Notes: generated from the sequence alone by a model not told the origin. A DNA stretch of 64,000 nucleotides from Gammaproteobacteria bacterium (GCA_041395725.1 JAWKZW010000001.1:4884501-4948500); one strand, 5' to 3'. Counted from the first letter of the stretch, positions 1 to 10,175 are shown. Program-made: numbers and translations.

Positions 1-1952
1 AAGTAAAGTGTTGTCTGCTGACCAGCGCCATCCTTTCTAAGTAATACTGTATTCAGAATCGCCTGGGTAACCCGATTGTCATCTTCAGGCATTGGTACAG
101 AAACACCAAGCGCCTTTCTGATTGCCTCAGCTTTACGAATAATGACTTGTAAGACGGCACCATCCACCGGATTGTCTTCACCATACAATAATAGAGCCTT
201 GACTGATTCGGCCTTCTGACCAAACCGGTCTACACGCCCCTCTCGCTGCTCATGCCGAGTGGGGTTCCAGCTAAGGTCATAGTGGATGATCGCAGTGAAC
301 TGATCTTGCAAGTTGATGCCTTCAGACAAGCAATCTGTAGCTACCAAGATTGGCTCTTTGTCCGATTCTTTAAGACCTTCGATCTTTGTCTCTCGTTCTG
401 CGGATGTCAGGTTGCCAGTAACGTATATTACCTCGTGGCTTTTGAATTTAGCTGCCAGCTCTTCGGTAATGTACTCGGCCGTGGCGATATAGCGGCAAAA
501 TATTACGGGTTTATAGCCTTCTTCCAATAATAGTTTTAAATTTCGGATTAGCGATTGAAGTTTCGGGTCGCCACTGCTTTTCAACTTCTTTGCTCTGTTG
601 ATTAGCTGATTAAGCCGCTCAATGTCCTCTTGCTGAGCCGCACCTGGTTCAACATCATCGAAGGTTAGATCATCATTCACGCCGTCCATGACTGAAGCGT
701 TGCCCTGTTGCTCTAGGGCGTCCTGCAATTCCTGGTCAGTGACGATCTCATCGGACTTCCCAATAGCGTTATCGAGGCGAGTATTCAATGCGCGAATGGC
801 AGCATGGGGAGACGATGAGATACAGCGCAGGAGGGCAAGCGCTGCCCACCAGTTCATGCGCACTTTCAGCTGAGCCCCCTCTTCTCGCTCAACTAGCTCA
901 CGGGCATAATCAAGAACTTCCTGAAAAATATTGTTCCAATCCCCACTAAGCTTATAAGTATCCTCAGCGACGAAACGTTCTGGAAAAAGATTTCCTTCCT
1001 GCCATTCTTTGATATCTTCGCGGCGACGCTGAACAAAATGGTGTGCCAATTTTTGCCTTAGCGGATGATCGGCCCTCATGTCTTCTCGTAGATTAAGAAA
1101 GTCATCCTGCAGTAGTCCCAACAAGTTATAGAAAGCATGCTCATCCCCGCTGTGTGGTGTCGCTGTTAGTAACACCATGTGGCGAAATTTGTCTTCAGAC
1201 AACTGTTTTAGCAGCTCATAGCGCTGTTGGCGCCCCTGCCCGGATCGCGAACAGGTGTGTGCTTCATCGACTATAATAAATTCCGGACATTGTTCAGCGA
1301 AGGCATCCCTGCGAACCTTGCTCTTAATGTAATCGAGCGATACCACAGTAAACGGGTATTCGCTAAAGACCGAGCTCCCTGCAGGCAGACCACGCTCAAG
1401 CCGAGGTGCCGTACTTGACCGAACGACCTCCGCATTGATATGAAACCTATTGAGAAGTTCTTTTTGCCATTGCTCACACAGATGAGGCGGGCAGAGCACA
1501 GAAAGATGAGTGATTTCACCCCGATCAAGCATTTCTCGCGCAATAAGACCGGCCTCGATGGTCTTGCCGATTCCGACGTCATCCGCAATTAACAACCGAA
1601 TAGTGGGCTGTTTAAGGGCCATCATCAACGGTACTAACTGGTAAGCCCTCGGCTCAACAGCAATATTGCCAAAACTTCGATAAGGCCCAGCACCCGCCCT
1701 TAGCTTGAGCATCAGCGCATCCCGTAGCAGTAGCCCCGCCGACTGTGTGCCAGCCTTAGATGGGTCCGGATCAGGAAAGGTCGCTGAAGACACTGGTGAC
1801 GGCTCAAGCGCTGGTATTAGTACTGTGGGGGTATCTTCTCCTGAACCCAACGGTCGCAGATAAAGGACTTCAGCCTCGCTTTCTGGCAAAACGACCCATT
1901 CTCTACCACGGGCAGTGACGATTGAACCTGGTGAGAATTCTGCCCCACTCAT
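1..1952 (-). CDS. SNF2-family DEAD/DEAH helicase, partial (runs off left edge)
   Basis: Reading the minus strand from an ATG at 1952 gives an open frame of about 650 codons with no stop before base 1, so the C-terminus is missing. An N-terminal stretch of about 100 residues precedes the motor core. The core shows a Walker A-like DDVGIGKTIEAGL, a DEAH box, LTATPHSG (motif III) and, in the second RecA lobe, ILVATDCLSEGINLQ and HEQREGRVDRFGQ (motifs V/VI). These are hallmarks of SNF2/RapA-like DNA translocases, including DISARM DrmD-type proteins. The start overlaps the stop of the upstream helicase by ATGA, so the two are translationally coupled. Role in defence is inferred from the partner and island context; further operon genes probably lie left of the window. 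Confidence 0.85.
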   Translation of the reverse strand, partial: MSGAEFSPGSIVTARGREWVVLPESEAEVLYLRPLGSGEDTPTVLIPALEPSPVSSATFPDPDPSKAGTQSAGLLLRDALMLKLRAGAGPYRSFGNIAVEPRAYQLVPLMMALKQPTIRLLIADDVGIGKTIEAGLIAREMLDRGEITHLSVLCPPHLCEQWQKELLNRFHINAEVVRSSTAPRLERGLPAGSSVFSEYPFTVVSLDYIKSKVRRDAFAEQCPEFIIVDEAHTCSRSGQGRQQRYELLKQLSEDKFRHMVLLTATPHSGDEHAFYNLLGLLQDDFLNLREDMRADHPLRQKLAHHFVQRRREDIKEWQEGNLFPERFVAEDTYKLSGDWNNIFQEVLDYARELVEREEGAQLKVRMNWWAALALLRCISSSPHAAIRALNTRLDNAIGKSDEIVTDQELQDALEQQGNASVMDGVNDDLTFDDVEPGAAQQEDIERLNQLINRAKKLKSSGDPKLQSLIRNLKLLLEEGYKPVIFCRYIATAEYITEELAAKFKSHEVIYVTGNLTSAERETKIEGLKESDKEPILVATDCLSEGINLQDQFTAIIHYDLSWNPTRHEQREGRVDRFGQKAESVKALLLYGEDNPVDGAVLQVIIRKAEAIRKALGVSVPMPEDDNRVTQAILNTVLLRKDGAGQQTTLY

Positions 1953-4900
1953 GAGCGTGCACCAAAAATATCGGGATAGCGCCCGATGATATCTGACCAC
2001 ATACTTTGCTCTTTTGGAAAACGGATTACTGTTAGGCCAGCCTCCTCCAACTGCCGCGTTGTTGCATCGTCTATTTTCTTCTGCTCCGGGTACTCGTGAT
2101 GTGGACCGTCGATATAAATGACTACATCGTTTTCTCGGTAAATAAAATCCGGGCGAGTTTTAAATTTATCAATTGTTTTCTGCGCGTCGTCTGGAAGCCG
2201 ATGTTTATTCTCTTTCAAATAGTCAAGAAAGGCTTTCTCTAATGAACTGCCGACGAATCTGTCCAGGTGTTTCTCTTGCTCCTCATAGCCGCGCCGACCA
2301 CTTGAAGTATTTAATGAAGCCGAACACATTGCAATTAGTAATGCTTTAAGTTCAGGTATCTTGCGATCCAGTATCTCGTGATCCATTTGATTGTAATAGC
2401 TTAAAAGGCAGCGATAGCAACCAGCTTCACAATCAGCTTTGCTGTCTATGTACTCGCCACTTTCTGACTGCTGATAATGGCAGATTTGCAGCGCACGATT
2501 GGCAACCCGAGACAGCGCGGTAGAATCATTCACCAACCGGGTCAACACGCCTGCTCCGCCCTCTGCAGACTCATAAAACAAGATGGCATTTCGCTCGCTC
2601 CTGTTCGGCAACGGCTCAGACATCAGCTCCGACTCTTCAATCTGGAACTCTTCTTCGATTCCACGTTTTAACGCATACTGGAGAGAGGTAAGAACTTCTT
2701 CGCTAAGAGTCTCAGCGGGCCTTAGAATGAGAATGTTGCGGCGATCTTCTACGTAAGGTGTGATTCTTTCAATGTAGCGTTCGTCCGCCACGGCTGCTTC
2801 ATCATTTTGTTCTTCTGGCGCCTGATTAAGGTCTTTGCTCCATTGCCCAGTAACTGTGTCGATATTAAAGCCATATATTGACTTCTCTTTGCGTCGGCGC
2901 CACCCCAAATTCATGCGCCAAACTGTAGCCGCCGGGCCGTACTGCAACTCCATCAAAACCTGGTTATCGTTGCTGACTATTTCGCCCGATACACGCCTCA
3001 ATTCATTGTCCGCCTCCGCAAACTGTATAGTCGTTTGCATCTCATATCCCTGGCGTAACCTTTCTTCTTCATCACAGGTTATGCGAAGCACGCGCTGTGT
3101 ACTAACGTTTTCAATACGGTAGAGATTGCTAATCCGCATCCCGCCCTCTACCAAAGAACCACAAGAGTTACACAGCTCATTTTCTAACTGGGCACCGAAC
3201 TGACCATAGCCGCAATTGGGGCATAGTCTTACTTCTGTCTTGGTGAGACCCTGCTGCTCAATACTCTGATTCTCACGCACCCCAAACATGACGCGCTTTA
3301 CTCGATATTGGCTCCCCTCATGATAAATCAGACTGAGAGGCCCAAACTCTGAAATGGCTAAGAACCTGGACCTAGCCAGGAAGCTGTCTCTACCTATTCT
3401 TCCTCGCCTACCATGGATATAGGCGAGAAGCGGAAGTCGAGGAAAATTGTAACCGGGCAAAAATCCCTGACTCGCCAGATACCGATAGGTAGAGAAGTCA
3501 GAGTTCGTCACGCTATCAGCGTTTAATAGCAGGCCCATTTGCATGTTCGCTTCGTTATAGCGACGCTCCGCTGCCTTCCGCTCTTTCTCACTTGCAGCAG
3601 GATTGGAATTAATTTGATGTGCCTTCTCACGCTGCTCGTTTGTGGACGCATAAAGATCACGCCATCGATTCAAAGCCTCATTGAAATGTCGAAATGCCGA
3701 CTTAATTTTTCGTTCCAGCCAGTCTTGTGCTGAGTCACTAAGCTCCCCATCATTACTCAACCACACACCGCGAGCTTGATTCAATTCATCACTCAGCATT
3801 GAGAGAAGGGCGTGCCCTCTTGAACTAGCTTGCCTTTGCACACTTTCATCATCCATTGCTAGCTGGTACTCGTCCAAAAGCGGCATACTGACAGGTTGGC
3901 TCATATCAAGCATTGCGTTCACAGTCGATGGCAGTTTCTTGTGTGTCTCATTCAACCAAATCGCATGCAAGTGGCTGGAAACGAGATCTTCATTAGCAAG
4001 ATCCAACGTCGGCGCATTGACATGACCGTGGACCATGCGAGACGGATCACTGAAGAAATATTGGTCATGGGGGCTTAGAGCTGCACAATAAGTAATGACC
4101 AATGCTGGCTGGCCAGATCGGCCAGCTCGACCTGAGCGCTGGGCATAATTTGCAGGCGTTGGTGGCACGTTACGCATGTACACTGTGTTCAATGATGCTA
4201 TGTCTACCCCAAGTTCCATGGTAGGTGAGCAGAAAAGAGTTCTTAACTTCGCACTGCGAAATTGCCGCTCTCTTTCTTCACGATCAGCAGGTTCAACTTG
4301 CGCTGTATGCTCTCTGCTCTGCAAGGCAAACAATGTTCGTCGCCCTAGCTGCAGCAAGTCTGCGACAGTCGCATATATCTGATGAAAGTAATCGTTGTCC
4401 GCGTTATAAGGGCTTGTGGGGTCATCCCTGTCAGGCTTCCCATCGCCAGGCTCCCATTGCAAGAATTCACCTAGAAGCTGGTAGCCTTTCAGACCTCCAC
4501 CAAAATCCTCTTCCTCAACGAGACCATAACTCTCCAACACTTTAATTAAGCTAGTAATGAGGTCCGGGTAATTGTCATCCTTGATAGCCGGTAGCTTGTT
4601 GAGGTCTTCACCCCAAATGGAGCTCCTTCGTAGCAGTAGCCCCAATGCTGAACGACTGGATGCGGTAACTAGGTTAGGATTGTTGCTTTGCCCTTGCGGC
4701 TTGCTGCCGAGCAGCAATGTGCAACTCGATTGCAGCTGTTCGTCTTCCGTGAATGCCCACGGTTCTTTTAAATACTGAAAGCTTTGATTGCGGTACTGTT
4801 CCTGCTGATTGAAGTCCAAGTAGCGGCTTTTTATGCATAAACCCCGGCGCATGACATCCAAAATTGCCTTTAACGCGCGGTATCGATATTTATTTGAAAC

Positions 4901-7180
4901 ATTCTTTAGTTCTGGGAGTGGCAAGTTTTCCCACTTCCTATCGTTATCACACAGCTCATCCAGTCCTTCATAACTGATTTTCAGAAGACCTAACTGCTCT
5001 AGATTTGGATTGTTGTAGCGCCAGCCTCGCCTAAGATCGAAATACAATCGATACGCCAGGACATTGCGCATCGCTTCTTCCGCCCTTTTAAGGCCTGGTC
5101 CCTCCATATCAGGAGATTCCAGATAGTCTCCACGGTCACTATCAAACCCTAAGCTCTTAAACACGGCCTGCGAGAGGTTACTGTCAGTTAGATAACCGCC
5201 AGAGGCTGACTTTACGGCTGCAAGTAATGCGGAACGAAGCAATAGTACCTGGACGAAGTCGTTGAAATGTCCGGCTTGCAACGAGGCATCCTGACGATTA
5301 TCGGTGAATCCGAGTAGCTTCTTTGCGTCTTCCTGGAGATCAGAATCTCTTTCCAGCATATAACGCAATGCTGAAATTGTCAGAACAGTAGTAGCCGACG
5401 AGCGGCCTTCCCTACTTAACGATGTAAGCCTAGTTGTGTCTTTCCCACGAGCTGCATGCGACGCCTTACAGTTCAAGCACAATCTAAAGCTTCCTGGCAA
5501 GAACCAACCCGGGACACCGGATGGGGACACGACGCCGCTAGGATTTACACTGACCGAAACTGGTTTGTGTTTCTTGAACGAGCTTTTGATACGAACGTCT
5601 CCGTTCTTAAGTTCCAACCAGTTCTCTGGATAATTCTCCAGCAGGTTTTCAGCCCAATTCAAATTAGGATCAAACATGAAGAACCCCCAATGGGATTCCT
5701 CCTCGTTATTGTCGCGCTCATCGATATCACGAGGCGATAGAAAGGAGTTGCCCTCTTCGGATTCATACCATATTGGATGATATTCCTGCCCACAGTGCCT
5801 GCAAAAATGTAATGCATAATACTGCTGTTGTTTATCCGACCCCGGGACATAAACCTGGCCACTTAAATCTAATTGGCGCTCGCCTTCGGGAGAAAGTGTA
5901 GAGTAAACATTACTTGCGCCTGAAATGAATTGGTGTAACCGAAAAGCGAAAAGAGGTTTATTATTGTTATCCCTGCACCGATAGGCGGCGAGCAAAAATT
6001 CCTTCAGAAAGCCCTCGCATTTTTCCTCATCAGCACCACTCTCGATGGCTAATTGGTTAGCCGCTTGCTTAAGATTCTTGGGCTTCGCTCTTACCCACAA
6101 GTCCTCTTCACGCATCAGTCCTAGTTCAAGTTCAATCCACGCTGAGATAGGATGTTCCCGCAACTCCTTGAATGCACTCCCGGGAGGCAGTGGCCTGTTG
6201 AGAGCGGTTACTAATATGTCTTTATCAGGTTTCTTGTCGCTCCCAGGTGTCTGCCGCTGGAGGGTTTCTGTAATTACATTATCTGGCTTAACGGGAGCTC
6301 CGAATAACTTAGTAGCCACACTTGCGACTATACGGTTGCGCTCACTCCTTGATCCTTCGCTCGCCATGGTTGCTGATGTTCCAATGCATTGCACATCGGA
6401 ATTCAATGCCTCTCTTACTCGGCGCACTAACATCGCGACATCCGCACCCTGCCTTCCGCGATAGGTATGCAGCTCATCCAGGACAAGAAATCTCAAGCCC
6501 TTTGCGGCGGCCATCACTGTGCGATCAACTTCATCCTGTCGAGTCATTAACAGCTCAAGCATCATGAAGTTAGTGAGAATAATATCCGGAGGCATTGCTG
6601 CCATTGCATGGCGTTCGTCCTGACTTTCCTGGCCGGTATAACGGCCGTACGTTGCAGGCTTATTGTTTCCGTAATGCCCTAAATATTTATCCAACTCCTC
6701 TAGCTGGGAATTAACCAATGCATTCATTGGATAGATGATGATTGCTTTAATTGAGGGACTTGGATCAGATTCCTTTTGCTTTATTACAGCATCAACGATG
6801 GGGAGGATATAACTTAGCGATTTGCCAGATCCTGTACCTGTTGTAAGCACGTAACTTTCTTGCCGTTGCGCAATCTTTAACGCGTCTTGTTGGTGCTTAT
6901 GTAACTGAGCAGATGACCCACGCCCCCCAGAGCTATCTCGCCCAAATCTAAAAATGTCTGCGCATTTAGGATGCAGGTCTCCATTGTCGACAAGCGTCTC
7001 GACACTATCCCCAGCGACGTAAGCAGGATTCAGTTGGATGAGTGGAGCGGGCCAATAGTGGCCATCATCATAATTCTGCTGCACAAAGGCCGCGATGTCG
7101 GGGGCTTTTATGGTGGTGAAGCTTGTTGTGAACGACCGGTAGTCTTCAATTACCGAGTTTCTATATTGGAAAACATCCAT
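1949..7180 (-). CDS. DEAD/DEAH helicase with DUF1998 region and C-terminal Vsr/DUF559-like nuclease
   Basis: A 1743-aa protein. Walker A TTGTGSGKS is at about residues 113-121, a DELH box at about 235-238 and IGTSATM follows. Motif VI QRSGRAGRSG lies in the second motor lobe. A Cys4 cluster (CPNCGYGQ, CNSCG) and the motif CEAGCYRCLLSYYNQ mark the C-terminal DUF1998/MZB-type zinc region seen in DISARM and Druantia-like helicases. The last 70 residues contain RPDFIY and VVIYIDGPHHEY, the pattern of Vsr/DUF559-type PD-(D/E)XK endonucleases. So one chain would translocate on and cut DNA. It is first in an operon with the SNF2 helicase (ATGA overlap). Resemblance to DruE or DrmA is by domain type only; the exact system is not identified. 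Confidence 0.85.
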   Translation of the reverse strand: MDVFQYRNSVIEDYRSFTTSFTTIKAPDIAAFVQQNYDDGHYWPAPLIQLNPAYVAGDSVETLVDNGDLHPKCADIFRFGRDSSGGRGSSAQLHKHQQDALKIAQRQESYVLTTGTGSGKSLSYILPIVDAVIKQKESDPSPSIKAIIIYPMNALVNSQLEELDKYLGHYGNNKPATYGRYTGQESQDERHAMAAMPPDIILTNFMMLELLMTRQDEVDRTVMAAAKGLRFLVLDELHTYRGRQGADVAMLVRRVREALNSDVQCIGTSATMASEGSRSERNRIVASVATKLFGAPVKPDNVITETLQRQTPGSDKKPDKDILVTALNRPLPPGSAFKELREHPISAWIELELGLMREEDLWVRAKPKNLKQAANQLAIESGADEEKCEGFLKEFLLAAYRCRDNNNKPLFAFRLHQFISGASNVYSTLSPEGERQLDLSGQVYVPGSDKQQQYYALHFCRHCGQEYHPIWYESEEGNSFLSPRDIDERDNNEEESHWGFFMFDPNLNWAENLLENYPENWLELKNGDVRIKSSFKKHKPVSVSVNPSGVVSPSGVPGWFLPGSFRLCLNCKASHAARGKDTTRLTSLSREGRSSATTVLTISALRYMLERDSDLQEDAKKLLGFTDNRQDASLQAGHFNDFVQVLLLRSALLAAVKSASGGYLTDSNLSQAVFKSLGFDSDRGDYLESPDMEGPGLKRAEEAMRNVLAYRLYFDLRRGWRYNNPNLEQLGLLKISYEGLDELCDNDRKWENLPLPELKNVSNKYRYRALKAILDVMRRGLCIKSRYLDFNQQEQYRNQSFQYLKEPWAFTEDEQLQSSCTLLLGSKPQGQSNNPNLVTASSRSALGLLLRRSSIWGEDLNKLPAIKDDNYPDLITSLIKVLESYGLVEEEDFGGGLKGYQLLGEFLQWEPGDGKPDRDDPTSPYNADNDYFHQIYATVADLLQLGRRTLFALQSREHTAQVEPADREERERQFRSAKLRTLFCSPTMELGVDIASLNTVYMRNVPPTPANYAQRSGRAGRSGQPALVITYCAALSPHDQYFFSDPSRMVHGHVNAPTLDLANEDLVSSHLHAIWLNETHKKLPSTVNAMLDMSQPVSMPLLDEYQLAMDDESVQRQASSRGHALLSMLSDELNQARGVWLSNDGELSDSAQDWLERKIKSAFRHFNEALNRWRDLYASTNEQREKAHQINSNPAASEKERKAAERRYNEANMQMGLLLNADSVTNSDFSTYRYLASQGFLPGYNFPRLPLLAYIHGRRGRIGRDSFLARSRFLAISEFGPLSLIYHEGSQYRVKRVMFGVRENQSIEQQGLTKTEVRLCPNCGYGQFGAQLENELCNSCGSLVEGGMRISNLYRIENVSTQRVLRITCDEEERLRQGYEMQTTIQFAEADNELRRVSGEIVSNDNQVLMELQYGPAATVWRMNLGWRRRKEKSIYGFNIDTVTGQWSKDLNQAPEEQNDEAAVADERYIERITPYVEDRRNILILRPAETLSEEVLTSLQYALKRGIEEEFQIEESELMSEPLPNRSERNAILFYESAEGGAGVLTRLVNDSTALSRVANRALQICHYQQSESGEYIDSKADCEAGCYRCLLSYYNQMDHEILDRKIPELKALLIAMCSASLNTSSGRRGYEEQEKHLDRFVGSSLEKAFLDYLKENKHRLPDDAQKTIDKFKTRPDFIYRENDVVIYIDGPHHEYPEQKKIDDATTRQLEEAGLTVIRFPKEQSMWSDIIGRYPDIFGARS

Positions 7181-7370
7181 TGTGTGTAAGTTTTGTAAAT
7201 ATTGTTATTTCTGGCGAGCTACTTTTGCTGGCCAAGCTAAGTTATTGTATCTATTATCAATTCGGCGGGATAGGAGGCAGATAGATTATTTTATAGTTAT
7301 TTTTCAAAGAGTTAAGCTTTGATTAACCTAGAAGCGCCATTAATTGCAACGATAACGGGAAAACGCTGCC

Positions 7371-8010
7371 ATGAATGCCGATCAATTGCGAGATGCGTTA
7401 CGCGCCGTTCGAGAAAAACTTTCGTCAGATCACGCGGTGAGGCTACATCGCGCGATCAGCTGGCTAAAATGTGCAGAAAACTACTCTGATGATGATGATA
7501 TAACCCTTGTCGCGCTGTGGATCGCATTCAATGCGTGCTATGGCATCGAAGAAAGCCAGAATGACAAGAGAGAAAAGGGAGCTATTCAGAGTATTTTCCG
7601 AAAAGATCAGCTAACATGATACTGAAAAACGAATTCACAGTCTGCTTTGGTCAAAATATAGTCAGTTTGTAAGAATGCTGATAGACAATAAGTACGTCTT
7701 CTCGCCATTTTGGACATCGGTGCAGAACGGACAGGATAATTCTTGGCAAGAAAGTTTCGACCAGGGCAAAAAATTAGCATTACACGCTTTGGCAAATGAT
7801 GATACCCCACTCCTACTCAGCATCATCCTAGACAGGCTCTATGTCTTAAGGAATCAACTTCTACATGGTGGTGCAACTTACCCAAGCCAAGTAAATAGAA
7901 GCCAAGTGGTTGACGGCAAGCGCTTGCTCGGGGAGCTATTGCCGATTGTCATCGAAATTATGTTTACTGACGAGGACTGGGGAGGAATTTATTTTCCGGT
8001 GCCCGACTAG
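7371..8010 (+). pseudogene. HEPN-domain protein, split by a +1 frameshift
   Basis: Two open frames, 7371-7619 (82 aa) and 7675-8010, read as one protein of about 212 aa if one base is skipped near 7614-7617. Upstream of the second frame's first ATG the frame is still coding (TEKRIHSLLWSKYSQFVR from 7621), which shows the two halves belong together. The C-terminal half has RNQLLHGG, the R-x4-6-H motif of HEPN ribonuclease domains. The N-terminal half (DDDITLVALWIAFNACYG) fits the helical part of Apea-like HEPN proteins. Divergent from the helicase operon across about 190 bp. It could be a true decayed gene, a phase-variable gene or a sequencing error; no long homopolymer lies at the site. Confidence 0.7.
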
Positions 8011-8041
8011 TCGAGTGTACATTAGAATCGAACTAAGAGTT

Positions 8042-8638
8042 TCATATCATCAGATGTGGAGGTTTTAGCTCCGTCTCGACTTCTAGCAGCAATTTGTCGG
8101 GAGTCAAATGATACCATTCATTAGAGTCACCATCCGTTAACCCTGATACCCTGGAGCCGGCGACCTTGGAAGCAACAATTTTTTCCAACTTAAATGGCAT
8201 ACGCACCTTCATCTGCCAGAACAATTCGACTTCGTACCCGTATCGGTGACTATACTTATCTAACCGCTTTCGAGGAGTAAGAGTGGTTGCGCCTAACTTT
8301 ACCTGATTAGGCTTGGCTTTCGAGGTAGCTACGTATAGGTATCCAACGCTATTTGGACTTTCCCCCCATGCATGCGCAATGGGGTAAGGCACGTTAATGA
8401 TAAAGTTGTTGCCTTGCAGTGCGCTGTATATTTCAATGGAAAAGTACTTCCCGATCCTAGGAAGCTGTTTTTCAAGTAAATACAAGTCATTCGATAATTC
8501 CAGCATCTTTTCGACTGAGTAGCCGCCCTTTACTAAATCCTTAGCGAGCAATGCCATCTCGTTCTTTATTCGACTCGCGGGATCTCGATCCGCGCGCTGA
8601 CGAATGAGCTTGTAGATTTTATATAGGTCCTTTTTCAC
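8042..8638 (-). CDS. T5orf172/Mug113-type GIY-YIG-like nuclease domain protein
   Basis: 198 aa. The C-terminal half (about residues 93-190) has VGYLYVATSKAKPNQVKLGATT, LTPRKRLDKYS and a late SNEWYHL, the arrangement of T5orf172/Mug113 domains, which are GIY-YIG relatives (GYLYVA in place of GIYYIG, then a G-T and R-x-K pattern). The N-terminal 90 residues are helical and unassigned. These domains occur in phage and mobile-element proteins and in some defence loci; cleavage activity is assumed from the family. Transcribed left, about 60 bp downstream of the unknown 209-aa gene, so the two may be cotranscribed. AT-rich like its neighbours. Confidence 0.65.
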   Translation of the reverse strand: MKKDLYKIYKLIRQRADRDPASRIKNEMALLAKDLVKGGYSVEKMLELSNDLYLLEKQLPRIGKYFSIEIYSALQGNNFIINVPYPIAHAWGESPNSVGYLYVATSKAKPNQVKLGATTLTPRKRLDKYSHRYGYEVELFWQMKVRMPFKLEKIVASKVAGSRVSGLTDGDSNEWYHLTPDKLLLEVETELKPPHLMI

Positions 8639-8701
8639 TAATTAGCCAGACAAAGAAACTCCGATCCGCGAAGCTGCTGAACTACCTGCGTTTGGTAAGT
8701 A

Positions 8702-9331
8702 TCATTTTTTATCCGTTATTGCTGACAAGCCTTTTACTTGAAACCACTTTTTCTTGGGTAGCAGTGTTGAAGAAAATCTATTGCCTGTATGGCCTACTTT
8801 GATGCACGACTGAATAAGCTCATCCATAGCGCTATCAATTCCAGAATCTTTATATGCAATAGACGGGGTTCCATCGGTGACGCAAGATACGCTCGGATGG
8901 CGAATGGCATCCATATACGTATCAAATGTATTTCGTGCTACTGCCATGCCATAAACACGCCAGGCATATTTCTTCCCCAGATAAGGACCGTCGTTTGCAT
9001 TATGAATAACGCGAGAGTTCGATTTTTCAGTTTCAACAGAGCGGATCTGCTCACCAACAGTACGTGCGAAATAGTGACTCACTCTTGGTTGAACTTCGTC
9101 CGCTTTCGAGATTGCTGATATATCCACCCAATTGATGCCACCAACAACTTCATAGCCAATATTATATCTCTCTCCTTCTTCTAAAAGTGGTTCTCGATTA
9201 GCAAGAAACTGATATCGCGTTTGAGTATTCTCGGGCGTGAAACTATGCAGATACTTTCCAGAAGGGTCTTTTGCTATCGTGTAATTCGTAACGATAATTA
9301 CCGAAGTTGTAGCTAAGTTCCTAGATTTCAC
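8702..9331 (-). CDS. Hypothetical protein, 209 aa, no recognised domain
   Basis: I do not recognise this family. It starts with GTG at 9331, supported by a GGAG about 7 bases upstream. The product is soluble with no signal peptide or membrane segment. The first 70 residues (SVIIVTNYTIAKDPSGKYLHSF, then YNIGYEVVGGINWVDIS) look beta-rich; the C-terminal half (MDELIQSCIKVGHTG, KKKWFQVKGLSAI) is mixed. It sits between the GIY-YIG-like gene and the HNH gene, all on the minus strand, which suggests a small leftward accessory operon. Reading frame and ribosome-binding site make it a likely real gene; function unknown. Confidence 0.6.
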   Translation of the reverse strand: MKSRNLATTSVIIVTNYTIAKDPSGKYLHSFTPENTQTRYQFLANREPLLEEGERYNIGYEVVGGINWVDISAISKADEVQPRVSHYFARTVGEQIRSVETEKSNSRVIHNANDGPYLGKKYAWRVYGMAVARNTFDTYMDAIRHPSVSCVTDGTPSIAYKDSGIDSAMDELIQSCIKVGHTGNRFSSTLLPKKKWFQVKGLSAITDKK

Positions 9332-9531
9332 AATGTGCTCCAGCTAGATTTAATGACAACTAAAAAAATATACAAGGGTATAAGAAACCTCAGGCTTGTT
9401 AAGAGCATTGGAATCAGCAGAGAATTGGCCGTTGCCATACTCGCATTAATGCATAGCCGCAATAATGCGCCAGAATCCCACTATTATCAGGGCATTTCCG
9501 TGAGCTGAGTCAAATTAGGTCAATGTTCCGA

Positions 9532-9879
9532 TTAGATCAGTAATCTCGTGTTCCAGCGCCCTTTTGCCAGACGCAATCGCACAAATGATCTGTATTGCTC
9601 AGGTGATTTATTTGTCTTTCTCTGATGGCGCTTCCGGTTACAGAAATAACAAACAGCGGCAATATTCTTAGTATTTGCGACACCACCAGCGGAATGTGCA
9701 ACCAGGTGCTCTCCGGTGCACCGGAGTTGGTGCGCCCGATTCATTGAGATGCAGTACTGTTCCGCAAACGCAGATGGGTTCTCCAACCACATCGGCGATT
9801 CACAGTAGAAACAGCGGCCTCCCTGGTTATGAAAGGCGATCGTTCGGAATTTTTTAAGGGATTTTCTAGATTTAGACAT
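9532..9879 (-). CDS. HNH endonuclease
   Basis: Start chosen at ATG 9879 because GGAGG lies 4-5 bases upstream; the frame stays open to 9906 with no better site. The protein is 115 aa. It has a CFYCESPMW zinc knuckle, the core GEHLVAHSAGGVANTKNIAAVC with the H, N and H positions of the beta-beta-alpha metal fold, and a second CYFCNRKRH knuckle. That is the classic small standalone HNH nuclease layout, cutting DNA with a divalent metal. The N-terminus is basic (SKSRKSLKKFR). Homologues occur in phages, mobile elements and defence loci; the target cannot be told. Confidence 0.8.
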   Translation of the reverse strand: MSKSRKSLKKFRTIAFHNQGGRCFYCESPMWLENPSAFAEQYCISMNRAHQLRCTGEHLVAHSAGGVANTKNIAAVCYFCNRKRHQRKTNKSPEQYRSFVRLRLAKGRWNTRLLI

Positions 9880-10175
9880 AGTGCCTCCAGCTGTTAATTT
9901 GGTCACCCGGAGAGATCCAAAAGATCATCTGCAACGGGAACCAGCTGAGACACTCAAACTGGCACTACAAACTTCCTAAAAGGACAGCTCGCAACATACT
10001 ACTTAGCGTATTTTTAGAAGCAAGTGCAACAATCCTTTATGCAACAAGCTGCTACACATCATAAATTCTAATTAAAGTATGATTCCACCTAATTCAATCA
10101 GTTAACCGGAGAGTTGGGCTCTTGCTATCTCAACATTTTCACTGCTTGATTCTGCTATCTAGAATGTTGCATTAT

